Assembly (NCBI GenBank): GCA_018715885.1
Contig: DVKT01000062.1
Location: forward strand, 1 to 64,000
Origin: Caccoplasma intestinavium
Lineage (GTDB): Bacteria > Bacteroidota > Bacteroidia > Bacteroidales > UBA11471
Direction of reading: 5' to 3'
Length of the DNA: 64,000 bases
This document shows positions 9,096 through 18,154 of this stretch, piece after piece (position 1 is the stretch's first letter; each line of letters opens with the position of its first letter). The notes beneath the pieces were generated by a model. It saw only the letters and a program-made list of their open reading frames with translations. It was not told where the DNA came from and searched no databases. The translations under genes and the position numbers were made by a program.

Positions 9096-10625
9096 TTATT
9101 GGATTTCTGAATTTTTGTAAGCGTGAAGTTCTTGGAATGCCTGTCCCAAGCACCGGCAAATATCCCCGGCAATGATATATTCTTCCGATTCATTGCGGGC
9201 GGCTATATCGCCGGCTAGTCCGTGGAGTACGACACCGAGAATAGCTGCTTTCAACGGCTCATAACGTTGGCAAAGGAGTGCACCGATGATGCCGGTAAGT
9301 GTATCGCCGCTGCCGGCGGTCGCCATGCCGGGATTTCCCGTACCATTGAAATAAATTTTTCCTTCGGGCGAAACGATGGCGGTATGCGCCCCTTTTAATA
9401 CGATCACGATTTGGTAATGGCGGCTCATTTCCACCGCTTTTTGCAATCGCTCATATTGGGTGGTACTTTCCCCGAAGAGCCGGTCAAACTCCCTATGATG
9501 AGGGGTAATGATAGATTGCCGGGGTAATAAGCTGAGCGTTGTCGCATTTCCCTGCATGAGGTTCAGTGCGTCGGCATCAACTACGATGGGGTAGGTGAGC
9601 TGCGGTAATAGGCGGATAAAGGCCTCTCTTGTGTCGGTGTGCGTCCCCAGTCCGGGACCGATGGCAATGCTGTTGTATCTACGAGTGAGTTGTATATCGC
9701 TTATATGGTTTTCATTGTCATCGGCTTCGAATATCGCCTCGGGGAGAGCCGTCTGTAAAATGGTTTCGCAGCGTGCGGCCGAATGTATGCTTACTAGTCC
9801 GGCTCCGCTGTGCAGTGCCGCCCGTGCTGTCATGCTGGCAGCCCCTGCCATACCCCGGCTGCCGGCAACGACCAGTAAATGGCCGTAGTCGTATTTGTCC
9901 GAAAATCTTTCCCGCTTTTTTATCCATTCGGCAACTTCGGCCGGCTGTATATAGTAATAGGGGGTATCCTCTTTTTCTATGATATCGTGATGTAGTCCGA
10001 TGTCTAAAATTTTCCAGTTTCCCGTTAACGGACACTCTTCCGAGGTAAAAAAAGCGAGTTTGGGAAATTGCAGAGTCAGGGTGAGTGCGGGATGTATGAT
10101 GTTTTGCCGGCTACAAAACCTGTTGTCTTCACCCATCATGCCCGAAGGTATGTCTATCGATACGATGATTGCTCCCGAAGCATTGATGTATTGTACGACC
10201 GAAGCATATGCATTTTCGAGCGGGCGTTGCAGGCCCGAACCGAACAGGCCGTCTATGACGAGCATGTCTTTGTGAAGTCGGGGTGGGACGAATTCGTTGA
10301 TGACTTCATGTAGTTTTGCGTTACTTTTTTTCAGGCGTTCTCTATTGATTGCACAATCGGGAGACAAGTGATTTTTGGGGTTGAAGAGGTAACTATCGAC
10401 CGTATAACCGCCTTGTGTGAGCATACGGGCTACGGCGAGGGCATCGCCCCCATTATTTCCGGGGCCGGCAAAAACAACGACTTGTCGGCGATTGTCCCAT
10501 TGGTCGATGATTTCTCGGGTAATTGCCGAAGCAGCCCGTTCCATCAAATCAATGGAGGCGATAGGCTCGTAGTCGATGGTATAGCGGTCTATCTTCTTTA
10601 TCTTTTCGGTCGGAAATATCTTCAT
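9096..10625 (-). CDS. nnr: Bifunctional NAD(P)H-hydrate epimerase / ADP-dependent NAD(P)H-hydrate dehydratase
   Basis: 509-residue metabolite-repair enzyme. The N-terminal YjeF_N epimerase interconverts R- and S-NAD(P)HX, with VVVFAGPGNNGGDALAVARML near residue 50. The C-terminal ribokinase-like carbohydrate kinase domain dehydrates S-NAD(P)HX with ADP; GSRGMAGAASMTARAALHSGAG, IGPGLGT, the aspartate in VVDADALNL, and the signature GNPGMATAGSGDTLTGIIGA near residue 440 are all present. The length equals that of fused E. coli-type YjeF proteins. The ATG at 10625 is preferred over the GTG at 10652 because the -7 box at 10658-10665 leaves no room for the longer leader. It heads a two-gene unit with the DUF4831 gene. 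Confidence 0.93.
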   Translation of the reverse strand: MKIFPTEKIKKIDRYTIDYEPIASIDLMERAASAITREIIDQWDNRRQVVVFAGPGNNGGDALAVARMLTQGGYTVDSYLFNPKNHLSPDCAINRERLKKSNAKLHEVINEFVPPRLHKDMLVIDGLFGSGLQRPLENAYASVVQYINASGAIIVSIDIPSGMMGEDNRFCSRQNIIHPALTLTLQFPKLAFFTSEECPLTGNWKILDIGLHHDIIEKEDTPYYYIQPAEVAEWIKKRERFSDKYDYGHLLVVAGSRGMAGAASMTARAALHSGAGLVSIHSAARCETILQTALPEAIFEADDNENHISDIQLTRRYNSIAIGPGLGTHTDTREAFIRLLPQLTYPIVVDADALNLMQGNATTLSLLPRQSIITPHHREFDRLFGESTTQYERLQKAVEMSRHYQIVIVLKGAHTAIVSPEGKIYFNGTGNPGMATAGSGDTLTGIIGALLCQRYEPLKAAILGVVLHGLAGDIAARNESEEYIIAGDICRCLGQAFQELHAYKNSEIQ

Positions 10626-10657
10626 ATCATATTGCAATGTATCGAATTTCACCCAAA

Positions 10658-10665
10658 CAAAGATA
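10658..10665 (-). promoter_or_regulatory. -7 element of the nnr operon
   Basis: Minus strand reads TATCTTTG, an exact match to TAnnTTTG, 33 bases before the nnr start. Confidence 0.65.
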
Positions 10666-10780
10666 ATATTTTTTTGAGAATTTCACTTCTCTGTTGTAGA
10701 AAAACCGTTATGGGGAGAATGTATTTCCGATTTTCGGTAAAAAGCTCAGATCTCTATATTTTTGTTACGATAAAAGTTTG

Positions 10781-10788
10781 TACCTTTG
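10781..10788 (+). promoter_or_regulatory. -7 element of hpt
   Basis: TACCTTTG, an exact match to TAnnTTTG, 18 bases before the ATG of hpt. A TTTG lies at 10761-10764, 16 bases upstream, a little closer than usual. Confidence 0.65.
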
Positions 10789-10806
10789 CACTGTTTTATA
10801 AAGGGA

Positions 10807-11343
10807 ATGGATAAGATACGCATCAAGGATAAAACGTTCAAACCTTATATATCGAGTGATGAAATCGCCCGTGCGGTGGTGCGGGTGGCTTGTTGCATAC
10901 GCGAAGATGTAAAGGACGAACGTCCGCTTTTTATCGTTATGTTGAACGGGGCATTTGTTTTTGCTTCAGATTTGTTGCGAGAAATGGAATTCCCTTGTGA
11001 AGTCGCATTTATGCGCATGAAGTCGTATGCAGGAACTGTTACGACAGGAAAAGTCGATTTGTTGCAGGATATTGGCGTCGATGTGGGCGGGCGCACGATT
11101 ATTATCATCGAGGATATTGTGGATACAGGTACCACAATGCATGCTTTGTTGCAGAATTTACAGGCGCGAAGTCCGAAGTGCATAAAAATAGCGGCGCTGC
11201 TTTTCAAACCGGAGTCTTTGCTGTATGACTTCAAGGTCGATTATGTCGCATTTGAAATCCCCCGGGATTTTATTGTCGGCTATGGTCTCGATTATGAAGA
11301 AGAGGGACGCAATCTCAAAGATATTTATGTTATAGATAATTAG
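10807..11343 (+). CDS. hpt: Hypoxanthine phosphoribosyltransferase
   Basis: 178-residue purine salvage enzyme that joins hypoxanthine (or guanine) to PRPP to give IMP or GMP. The type I phosphoribosyltransferase loop IIIIEDIVDTGTTM sits near residue 100. The flexible loop with MRMKSYAG and the base-binding end VDYVAFEIPRDFIVGYGLDY are typical. ATG 10807 is used; 7 codons further upstream would run into the promoter. adk follows 59 bases later on the same strand, a purine-nucleotide pairing, and the two may be co-transcribed because no terminator separates them. Confidence 0.95.
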   Translation: MDKIRIKDKTFKPYISSDEIARAVVRVACCIREDVKDERPLFIVMLNGAFVFASDLLREMEFPCEVAFMRMKSYAGTVTTGKVDLLQDIGVDVGGRTIIIIEDIVDTGTTMHALLQNLQARSPKCIKIAALLFKPESLLYDFKVDYVAFEIPRDFIVGYGLDYEEEGRNLKDIYVIDN

Positions 11344-11402
11344 ACTGAGTTACCTTTTTGCGGGTAACGAGATAAAAAAGAAAACAAGAAATAGGTAAAA
11401 TT

Positions 11403-11981
11403 ATGATGAACATTGTTATTTTCGGAGCTCCGGGTTCGGGTAAAGGGACACAGAGTGAGAAGTTGATCGAGAAGTATGGATTGTACCACATTTCTACCGG
11501 AGACCTTTTGCGTAAAGAAATCAAGGCCGGCAGCGAATTGGGAAAAATCGCCGATGACTACATTTCCAAAGGCCAGTTACTTCCCGATTCTCTGATTATC
11601 GATATGCTTGCCAAGTTGCTCGATACGACTCCCGAGGCACGTGAAGGTGTTATTTTGGACGGTTTCCCTCGTACGATACCTCAGGCTCAGGCTTTGGACG
11701 CTCTTTTGCTCGATCGTGGTATGGAGTTGTCGGCCGTTGTCGGTCTTGAAGTTGATGAACCCGAATTGATAGATCGTCTTATCAAGCGAGGACAGGTATC
11801 CGGACGCTCCGACGATAATCTCGAAACCATCAAAAAACGTCTCGATGTATATCATAACCAGACAACTCCTCTCAAAGAGTTTTATGTGAAGAACGGCAAG
11901 TATAAAGCCATTCACGGTATGGGGACTGTCGATTCTATCTTTGAAACGATAAGTAAAGCTCTCGACGAGTTTGCCCGTTGA
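11403..11981 (+). CDS. adk: Adenylate kinase
   Basis: 192 residues; catalyses ATP + AMP = 2 ADP. P-loop GAPGSGKGT (residues 7-15), AMP-binding HISTGDLLRKEI, DGFPRTIPQAQAL near residue 82, and a short LID without zinc cysteines (IKRGQVSGRSDDNLETIKKR). It is the short-LID form common in Bacteroidota. Two consecutive ATGs (11403, 11406) occur. A strong terminator follows. Confidence 0.96.
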   Translation: MMNIVIFGAPGSGKGTQSEKLIEKYGLYHISTGDLLRKEIKAGSELGKIADDYISKGQLLPDSLIIDMLAKLLDTTPEAREGVILDGFPRTIPQAQALDALLLDRGMELSAVVGLEVDEPELIDRLIKRGQVSGRSDDNLETIKKRLDVYHNQTTPLKEFYVKNGKYKAIHGMGTVDSIFETISKALDEFAR

Positions 11982-12017
11982 TATATTGTTTTACGATAAC
12001 GGATTTATCCGTTGCAT

Positions 12018-12056
12018 AATCCCTTCTGTCTTTGTGAGGCAGAAGGGATTTTTCAT
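12018..12056 (+). terminator. Terminator after adk
   Basis: An 11-bp perfect stem (12018-12028 with 12040-12050) is followed by TTTTTCATTTT. Confidence 0.9.
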
Positions 12057-12068
12057 TTTACTTGCAGT

Positions 12069-12099
12069 TTTGTCGGAGAAAAAGAAAAGTATATCTTTG
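12069..12099 (+). promoter_or_regulatory. Complete Bacteroidota promoter for obg
   Basis: TTTG at 12069-12072, a 19-base spacer, then TATCTTTG at 12092-12099. This fits the TTTG-N19-21-TAnnTTTG pattern exactly and places the start site near 12106, about 45 bases before obg. Confidence 0.82.
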
Positions 12100-12150
12100 T
12101 AAACCGTTTATCATTAGACGGGTTATTTTATATTTGTAAAAGAGAAGACT

Positions 12151-13266
12151 ATGGCCGAATCAAATTTCGTCGATTATGTAAAGATTTATTGTCGCTCGGG
12201 AAAAGGCGGTGCCGGTTCAGCGCACTTGCACCGGGCTAAATATACACCTAAGGGTGGTCCCGATGGCGGAGACGGCGGCCGGGGAGGTCATATTATTTTG
12301 CGGGCCAACCGCAATTATTGGACTTTGTTGCATTTGCGATATGAGCGTCATGTCTATGCCGGTAACGGAGAGTCGGGTAGCGACTGTCGCAGTACAGGAA
12401 AAGATGGTGCTGATCGTGTTATAGAAGTGCCGTGCGGGACGGTTGCCTATGATGCGGTTACGGGTGAATATCTTTGTGAACTGACCGATGACGGACAAGA
12501 AATCGTGTTGTTAAAAGGTGGTCGCGGGGGATTGGGCAACTGGCATTTTCGCAGTGCTACCAATCAGACTCCGCGTTATGCACAGCCCGGTGAACCGGCC
12601 ATAGAACGAACTGTCGTTCTTGAACTGAAACTTCTTGCCGATGTAGGGCTTGTCGGATTTCCGAATGCCGGGAAGTCGACTCTGTTATCGGCCGTTTCTG
12701 CGGCAAAGCCCAAGATTGCCGACTATCCTTTTACGACAATGGAGCCCAATCTCGGTATAGTTTCTTATCGGGATAATCGATCTTTTGTCATGGCCGATAT
12801 TCCCGGGATCATCGAGGGGGCAAGTGAAGGCAAGGGATTGGGTTTGCGTTTTTTGCGTCATATCGAGCGTAATGCGGTGCTCTTGTTTATGGTCCCGGCC
12901 GACTCAGACGATATCGCCCGCGATTATGATATTCTGTTGGGTGAATTGGCGGCGTATAATCCCGAGTTGCTCGACAAGCATCGTATCCTTGCCGTATCGA
13001 AATGCGATATGCTCGATGATGAATTGTTGACCGATTTGAAGAAAACCGTTCCCGACGAACTCCCGGTTGCGTATATATCTTCGGTTACCGGTCAGGGTAT
13101 CGCCGAATTGAAAGATCTGCTTTGGGAGGCTGTCAACAGTGAAGACAATAAAACTGATACTATTACGCATCATAATCTCGATACCCGTTTCGATGATGAC
13201 GAGTATATAGATGAGGATAACGGAGAGAATTACGATGAGTATGACTGGGATGAAGATAAAGTCTGA
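12151..13266 (+). CDS. obg: Obg family GTPase (CgtA/ObgE)
   Basis: 371-residue essential GTPase that binds the 50S ribosomal subunit and links ribosome maturation to growth and ppGpp. The glycine-rich Obg fold fills residues 1-158 (KGGAGSAHLHRAKYTPKGGP, then GGDGGRGG). The G domain follows with GFPNAGKST (G1), DYPFTTMEPNLG (G2), DIPGIIEGA (G3) and SKCDML (G4). The C-terminal tail is very acidic (DDDEYIDEDNGENYDEYDWD). The tail's DNA overlaps the start of pgeF by 17 bases, so the genes are translationally linked. Confidence 0.96.
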   Translation: MAESNFVDYVKIYCRSGKGGAGSAHLHRAKYTPKGGPDGGDGGRGGHIILRANRNYWTLLHLRYERHVYAGNGESGSDCRSTGKDGADRVIEVPCGTVAYDAVTGEYLCELTDDGQEIVLLKGGRGGLGNWHFRSATNQTPRYAQPGEPAIERTVVLELKLLADVGLVGFPNAGKSTLLSAVSAAKPKIADYPFTTMEPNLGIVSYRDNRSFVMADIPGIIEGASEGKGLGLRFLRHIERNAVLLFMVPADSDDIARDYDILLGELAAYNPELLDKHRILAVSKCDMLDDELLTDLKKTVPDELPVAYISSVTGQGIAELKDLLWEAVNSEDNKTDTITHHNLDTRFDDDEYIDEDNGENYDEYDWDEDKV

Positions 13267-14092
13267 AATTGTTTTTCGTCATTTACCAGGGCAAATAGGT
13301 ATCTGCACTTTTCCGTCGTTGGATGTTTTTCCCGGCTTGACGCATTTTGTTACGCAACGAGGAGAAAATCATCCCGGAGATCCATTTTCCTCTTTTAATT
13401 TAGGACGTCATTCGGGAGAAGATTTGACTCGGGTGATGAGAAATCGGGCGGCTTTGTGTCGGGCCTTGTCTATTCCGTCGTCGGCTCTGGTACAGCCTCG
13501 TCAGGTGCATGGTAATGAGGTTTTGTCGATACCTCCCAATTTTTTGTCATGGAAAGATACCGAACAAATGGAATATGTTTCGCGAGCCGATGGTTTGGTA
13601 ACCGATCTGCCTCGCGTGTGTTTGGCGGTTTCTACGGCCGATTGTGTCCCGTTGTTGTTTTATGATTCTCGCCGTCGGGTGATAGGTGCATCTCATGCAG
13701 GTTGGCGGGGTACGGTAGGGCATATCGCTTTGCGGACGGTCGAGGTAATGCAGGGTATCTATGGTAGTAACCCCGAAAATATTTATGTGGCTATCGGTCC
13801 TTCTATCGGAGAGTCGGCATTTGAGGTCGGCGATGAGGTTGCCGATGCGTTTGCTACGGCTTATCCGGTACATCGTCGCAAAATAATTTCTCCCCGTAGG
13901 GGAGACAACGGTCGCCATCATATCGATTTATGGGTGGCAAACCGTGCCGATTTGCTTTCTGCGGGAATTCGAGACGAGCATATTTCTGTGGCAGGAATTT
14001 GCACGTATACCCGGAATGATCTTTTCTTTTCCTCTCGGCGGGCCGGAGGAAAGCTATTCGGACGATTTTTATCCGGTATATTTTTGCATTGA
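13250..14092 (+). CDS. pgeF: YfiH/PgeF laccase-domain purine nucleosidase / peptidoglycan editing factor
   Basis: 280 residues of the multicopper-oxidase-like YfiH family. The characteristic zinc site residues are visible: histidine in VQPRQVHGNEV, cysteine in VSTADCVPLLFYDS, histidine in GASHAGWRGTVG. Family members act as purine nucleoside phosphorylase/adenosine deaminase, and in E. coli the protein edits out mis-incorporated L-Ser in murein precursors. The start MKIKSEIVF at 13250 overlaps the obg end by 17 bases; ATGs at 13235 and 13241 in the same frame are alternatives. The obg-pgeF order suggests one transcript closed by the 14096 terminator. Confidence 0.88.
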   Translation: MKIKSEIVFRHLPGQIGICTFPSLDVFPGLTHFVTQRGENHPGDPFSSFNLGRHSGEDLTRVMRNRAALCRALSIPSSALVQPRQVHGNEVLSIPPNFLSWKDTEQMEYVSRADGLVTDLPRVCLAVSTADCVPLLFYDSRRRVIGASHAGWRGTVGHIALRTVEVMQGIYGSNPENIYVAIGPSIGESAFEVGDEVADAFATAYPVHRRKIISPRRGDNGRHHIDLWVANRADLLSAGIRDEHISVAGICTYTRNDLFFSSRRAGGKLFGRFLSGIFLH

Positions 14093-14095
14093 AAT

Positions 14096-14145
14096 ACAAG
14101 CGGAGCGGTTGTACACAACCGCTCCGCTTGTCTATTTGTCGTTTT
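14096..14145. terminator. Long bidirectional terminator
   Basis: A 17-bp perfect stem (14096-14112 with 14115-14131, GC-rich core GCGGAGCGGTTG) lies 3 bases after the pgeF stop and 20 bases before the convergent ompH-like stop. Short T-rich tracts follow on the plus strand. Confidence 0.88.
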
Positions 14146-14150
14146 TTGAA

Positions 14151-14744
14151 TTATTTTTGTTTGCTGGTATATCTATTGTTTAACAATCGTGTAATTTCCG
14201 GAGTAATGTTATAAGAAGGTTTAATATAGAGTACGCTACTATTGTTGAGTATCGCTTCGTATCTGCCGTCTTTGTTGTACTCTTTGATGAAGTTGGTGAT
14301 GGAATCAGTTACTTGGATAAGCATCTTTTGTTGCTCTTGCAACAATTCGTTTTCGAGTTGTTGAGCATAAGCCTGCAATTCCTGCTGTTTTTTGAGGAGA
14401 CGTTGTTGTTCTTGTTCAAATCGTTCTTGCGAAAGGAAAGCATTGTTCTTGACTTTCCGTTCGAACTCGGCGACTTCTTTTTCCAGTTGGCGTCCTTTTT
14501 CATTTACCGTAGCCCGAGCATTTTCTTGTCGTGTAAGCATTTGTTCGTTCAGGTCTTTGGCCAGATTATAATTGCTCAACAAAGAATCGACTTCGACATA
14601 AGCGATGGGTAAATGGCCCGAAAAGTCGACTGTTTGGGCGGGAACGTTATTCTTTTCGACGGCAGTTTTTGCCGGTTCTTGGCAGCTTGTCGTGGCAAGG
14701 AGTATTCCGGCGATAGCCGTGGAAAGAGTAAAATATTTGTACAT
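14151..14744 (-). CDS. OmpH/Skp-like lipoprotein
   Basis: 197 residues. The N-terminus MYKYFTLSTAIAGILLATTSC is a lipoprotein signal with Cys at residue 21. From about residue 70 the sequence is a long charged coiled coil rich in Gln and Glu (EQEQQRLLKKQQELQAYAQQ), as in the Skp/OmpH periplasmic chaperone family. The opening strand LPIAYVEVDSLLSNYNLAKD is the usual OmpH start. By family it would hold unfolded outer-membrane proteins; the lipid anchor differs from soluble Skp. It stands alone, about 40 bases beyond a second minus-strand gene. Confidence 0.85.
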   Translation of the reverse strand: MYKYFTLSTAIAGILLATTSCQEPAKTAVEKNNVPAQTVDFSGHLPIAYVEVDSLLSNYNLAKDLNEQMLTRQENARATVNEKGRQLEKEVAEFERKVKNNAFLSQERFEQEQQRLLKKQQELQAYAQQLENELLQEQQKMLIQVTDSITNFIKEYNKDGRYEAILNNSSVLYIKPSYNITPEITRLLNNRYTSKQK

Positions 14745-14784
14745 ATTTATTATTTTGGTTTTGGTGAATAATGCAATTATCGGT

Positions 14785-14991
14785 TTATTGATGGAGGCCT
14801 TTCGTGTTACGGTCGGCGTAATCGGTAGAAAGAGCGCAGGTTATCCCTCTTTTTTTCATGTCGGGATTATCTCCGATATGAGTTTTAGGGAAACGTCCGT
14901 CTTTGACAAAAAAAATTTTTATACCCAGTAACAATATCGAGACGGCCACAATTATTATGGTGAGTAGAATAACTTTTACCATATAATTCAT
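14785..14991 (-). CDS. Small conserved membrane protein
   Basis: 68 residues: one membrane helix (VILLTIIIVAVSILLLGIKIFF) then a polar cytoplasmic-type tail FVKDGRFPKTHIGDNPDMKK with RGITCALSTDYADR. The K-x-GRFP-x-THIG-N motif recurs in small proteins of many Bacteroidales as I remember them; function unknown. An alternative start is the ATG at 14982. A -7 box lies just upstream. No other link to neighbours is visible. Confidence 0.75.
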   Translation of the reverse strand: MNYMVKVILLTIIIVAVSILLLGIKIFFVKDGRFPKTHIGDNPDMKKRGITCALSTDYADRNTKGLHQ

Positions 14992-15002
14992 ATATTTGTA
15001 TG

Positions 15003-15010
15003 CAAATATA
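15003..15010 (-). promoter_or_regulatory. -7 element for the 68-residue membrane protein
   Basis: The minus strand reads TATATTTG, an exact match to TAnnTTTG, 12 bases before the ATG at 14991 (21 before the alternative ATG at 14982). Confidence 0.5.
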
Positions 15011-15131
15011 TATAAGAAACAGAGACTTGATACTTTTTACCGGTCGATTTGGGTGTTTATATTAATTTATAAAACTTTTTAACAAATGGAGATTCTTGGT
15101 AAATTGGTCTAGTCTCATAAAAATAAGAACG

Positions 15132-16589
15132 ATGGGAATCAAAGACCTGAAACCTCAACTGATTTGGAGTTATTTCGATGAAATAACCCGGGTGCCTCGT
15201 CCTTCGAAGAAGGAGGAAAAAATACGAGCCTATCTGCTCGATTTTGCAAAAAAACACAATTTGACGGTACGTACCGATGCTACCGGAAATGTACTTATCT
15301 GTAAGTCTGCTACTCCTGGTTGCGAAGATAGGCTGGGTGTCATCTTGCAGTCTCATATGGATATGGTGTGTGAAAAAAATGCCGGTGTGGAGCATGATTT
15401 CGATAAAGATTCTATCGATGTATATATTGATGGCGAATGGGTGAAAGCCCGGGGTACGACTCTGGGAGCCGATAACGGTATCGGTATGGCGGCGGCTTTG
15501 GCTGTTTTGGCCTCCGACGATCTTGTACACCCGTCTCTTGAAGCGCTTTTTACGGTCGATGAAGAGACTGGGCTTACGGGTGCGTTCGGTATGGAAGAGG
15601 GATTTATCTCGGGCAAATATTTGCTCAATCTCGATTCGGAAGATGAGGCGGAAATATTTATCGGTTGTGCCGGCGGTATCGATACGACTTCTACATTTAC
15701 ATATACGACTTATCCTTTCCCCGCCGGGTATGTGGCATTACGTATTTCTGTATCGAAATTGCAAGGCGGACATTCAGGTAGCGATATAAACGAGGGCCGG
15801 GGAAATGCCAATAAGATTTTGGCGCGCTTCTTGTGTCAGTGTATCGGTAAGTACGATATGCAGTTGTGTGCGATCGACGGGGGGAACTTGCGTAATGCGA
15901 TTCCTCGGGAAGCATGGGCTGTGGTTGCCGTACCCGCCGATTGTAAGGAGGCGATGCGCGTAGACCTGAATATCTATCAGTCGGTTATAGAATCGGAATT
16001 GGCGGCGGCCGATCCCGCAGTGGAGATAACGCTTGCTTCTTGCGATGCTCCGTCGGAGTGTATCGATAAAGCGACGGCCGTCGCTTTGTTGCGGTCGTTA
16101 TATGCTTGTCCGCACGGAGTGATAGGTATGAGCCGGGATATTCCCGGGTTGGTCGAGACATCGACCAATCTGGCATCGGTGAAAATGAAAGAGGGGAATA
16201 CGATCGTCGTGGCTACCAGCCAGCGCAGTTCGGTCGAGTCGTTCAAAAAAGATATTGCCGGGCAGATAGAAAACCTGTTTGCTTTGGCAGGGGCTGTCCC
16301 TGCTCACGGAGACGGTTATCCGGGTTGGAAGCCCAACTTGAAATCTCCTTTGCTCGATGTGGCAGTAAAGGCCTATGAGGAACTATACGATGTAACCCCT
16401 GCCGTGAAAGCTATTCATGCCGGTCTCGAATGCGGCCTTTTCTTGGAAAAGAATCCTGGACTTCACATGATTTCGTTCGGTCCGACGTTGAGAGGTGTGC
16501 ATTCTCCCGACGAGAAAATGCACATTCCTGCCGTGGAGAAATTCTGGAATCATCTGACCTTGATTTTGAAGAAATTGGCAGGACATTAA
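15132..16589 (+). CDS. pepD: Cytosol non-specific dipeptidase (beta-Ala-His / aminoacyl-histidine dipeptidase), M20
   Basis: 485-residue zinc dipeptidase of the M20 family. Metal ligands are seen in LQSHMDMVCEK (His), GADNGIGMAAALAVL (Asp), TVDEETGLTGAFGM (Glu-Glu), LNLDSEDEAEIFIGCAGG (Asp) and, near the C-terminus, AIHAGLECGLF and SFGPTLRGVHSPDE. The lid domain contains GGHSGSDINEGRGNANK. Length matches E. coli PepD (485). The frame opens at a TTG (15096), but ATG 15132 begins the conserved MGIKDLKPQLIWSYF. Expected role is hydrolysis of dipeptides in the cytoplasm. Confidence 0.95.
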   Translation: MGIKDLKPQLIWSYFDEITRVPRPSKKEEKIRAYLLDFAKKHNLTVRTDATGNVLICKSATPGCEDRLGVILQSHMDMVCEKNAGVEHDFDKDSIDVYIDGEWVKARGTTLGADNGIGMAAALAVLASDDLVHPSLEALFTVDEETGLTGAFGMEEGFISGKYLLNLDSEDEAEIFIGCAGGIDTTSTFTYTTYPFPAGYVALRISVSKLQGGHSGSDINEGRGNANKILARFLCQCIGKYDMQLCAIDGGNLRNAIPREAWAVVAVPADCKEAMRVDLNIYQSVIESELAAADPAVEITLASCDAPSECIDKATAVALLRSLYACPHGVIGMSRDIPGLVETSTNLASVKMKEGNTIVVATSQRSSVESFKKDIAGQIENLFALAGAVPAHGDGYPGWKPNLKSPLLDVAVKAYEELYDVTPAVKAIHAGLECGLFLEKNPGLHMISFGPTLRGVHSPDEKMHIPAVEKFWNHLTLILKKLAGH

Positions 16590-16605
16590 AAATACACTTC
16601 TTTAA

Positions 16606-16648
16606 ATAAAAACAGCGCAATCCTTTCAAGGATTGCGCTGTTTTTGCT
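16606..16648. terminator. Bidirectional terminator after pepD
   Basis: A 15-bp perfect stem (16611-16625 with 16628-16642) is bordered by A-rich sequence on the left and TTTTT on the right, between two convergent genes. Confidence 0.92.
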
Positions 16649-16684
16649 TATCATCGGCATATATCGAAAGAGGTCTTGTTTTGT

Positions 16685-18154
16685 TTAATCCATGATTTTC
16701 TCTTTTTCTCCGACCGATTTTATTGATTTCCCGTTAATCGAAACTTTTTTCACGTTTTGCAGGGAAATGGACTTTTGGTTTTTGGGAGCAATGGTAACGT
16801 TTTCCATTTGGACATTTTCGGATTGGCGAATGATTGCACCAGTTTCTGTTCCCGAAATATAGATATTTTTCAGGTTGATGTTGTTGATAGGCATTTCGGG
16901 TAGTCCGTTGAAAAGCATGGCACATCGGCCGCCGATTGCTTTTACGTCCGAGATATAGATATTTCGGAATTGCGGAGTTCCTTCATCGACAGGAACAGGT
17001 CGGTTATCGCTATTTTTTACGCCATAGTAAAGGTCGAAGAGAATATTTTCATTTGCGATTTCAAACATATTGATGCGGTTGCAGTAAATGTTTTCGACAA
17101 TGCCGCCACGGCCTCTTGTGCTTTTGAATCGTATGCCCACGTCGGTACCGATAAATGTACAGTTGTCGATGAAAATATTTTTTACACCACCCGACATTTC
17201 GCTACCTACGACAAATCCGCCGTGTCCATGATATACGACGTTGTTCCGCGCGATCACGTTTTGACAGGGCCAGCCGCGCATGCGTCCCTCTTTGTCTTTT
17301 CCCGATTTGATGCAGATGGCATCGTCGCCGGCATCAAATACGCAATCATAAATGACTACCCGGTTGCAGGATTCGACGTCGAGGGCATCGCCGTTTTGCG
17401 AGTACCAGGGATTGATAACCGTTACTTGGTGTATGGTGAGTTCTTCGCAGTGAATAGGGTGTATGCACCATGCCGGAGAGTTACGGAACGTAATACCTTG
17501 CAATAGTACGTTTTTGCACTCGTAGAGCCGTACCATGTTGGGTCGTCCTTCACCTTCTTTGGCAGCCTGACTCGGATACCATACATCTTCTTTTTCGTTG
17601 ACGACACCCCCGGAAGCAACTCGTTGTTTCCACTGTCCGGCCGTCAGTTTGCTGCGTTTTACCATACGCCAGGTGTTGCCATTTCCATCGAAAACGCCAT
17701 GCCCGGTAATGGCGATGTTCCGGGCATTATCGGCATATATGGGAGAAAGCGACAATGCATGTTTGGGGGCGTTCGGTTTTTTATAATGGCTGTGGTCTTC
17801 GGTAAAAAGAACGAAGGCATTTCTTTCGGTATAGAGGTTGACTCCGCTCTGCAATTTGATGGGGCCGGTGATCCAGAAACCGGCAGGAATGACGACCGTA
17901 CCACCTCCTTTTTGGCTTACGGTGGCAATGGCGTTGTTTATGGCTTGGGTATTCAATGTCTTTCCGTCGGGAGTAGCGCCGAAGTCGGTAATGCATACTT
18001 TATAATCGGGGAATTGGGGTTGGACGACCTTTTCCATGGGGAACGGCAGTCCGTTGTAGACCGAGTCGGGTATAGCTTCTGTCGACCGGGCTTGAAGAGG
18101 CAATGAGATACATGTAAGAAGTACTCCGCAGATTTTTAGGATTTGTTTTTTCAT
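16685..18154 (-). CDS. Glycoside hydrolase family 28 (polygalacturonase-like)
   Basis: 489-residue secreted pectin-active enzyme with a signal peptide (MKKQILKICGVLLTCISLPLQA). The right-handed beta-helix opens with ITDFGATPDGKTLNTQAINNAI. All four GH28 active-site motifs are present: NGDALD (254-259), GDDAI (near 278), GHGG (310-313) and RFKS (near 342). Substrate is likely a galacturonan or rhamnogalacturonan fragment, with the periplasm as probable site. It is not inside a polysaccharide-utilisation locus: no SusC/SusD pair lies nearby, so it may be an orphan. The start is the only ATG that gives the signal peptide. Confidence 0.92.
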   Translation of the reverse strand: MKKQILKICGVLLTCISLPLQARSTEAIPDSVYNGLPFPMEKVVQPQFPDYKVCITDFGATPDGKTLNTQAINNAIATVSQKGGGTVVIPAGFWITGPIKLQSGVNLYTERNAFVLFTEDHSHYKKPNAPKHALSLSPIYADNARNIAITGHGVFDGNGNTWRMVKRSKLTAGQWKQRVASGGVVNEKEDVWYPSQAAKEGEGRPNMVRLYECKNVLLQGITFRNSPAWCIHPIHCEELTIHQVTVINPWYSQNGDALDVESCNRVVIYDCVFDAGDDAICIKSGKDKEGRMRGWPCQNVIARNNVVYHGHGGFVVGSEMSGGVKNIFIDNCTFIGTDVGIRFKSTRGRGGIVENIYCNRINMFEIANENILFDLYYGVKNSDNRPVPVDEGTPQFRNIYISDVKAIGGRCAMLFNGLPEMPINNINLKNIYISGTETGAIIRQSENVQMENVTIAPKNQKSISLQNVKKVSINGKSIKSVGEKEKIMD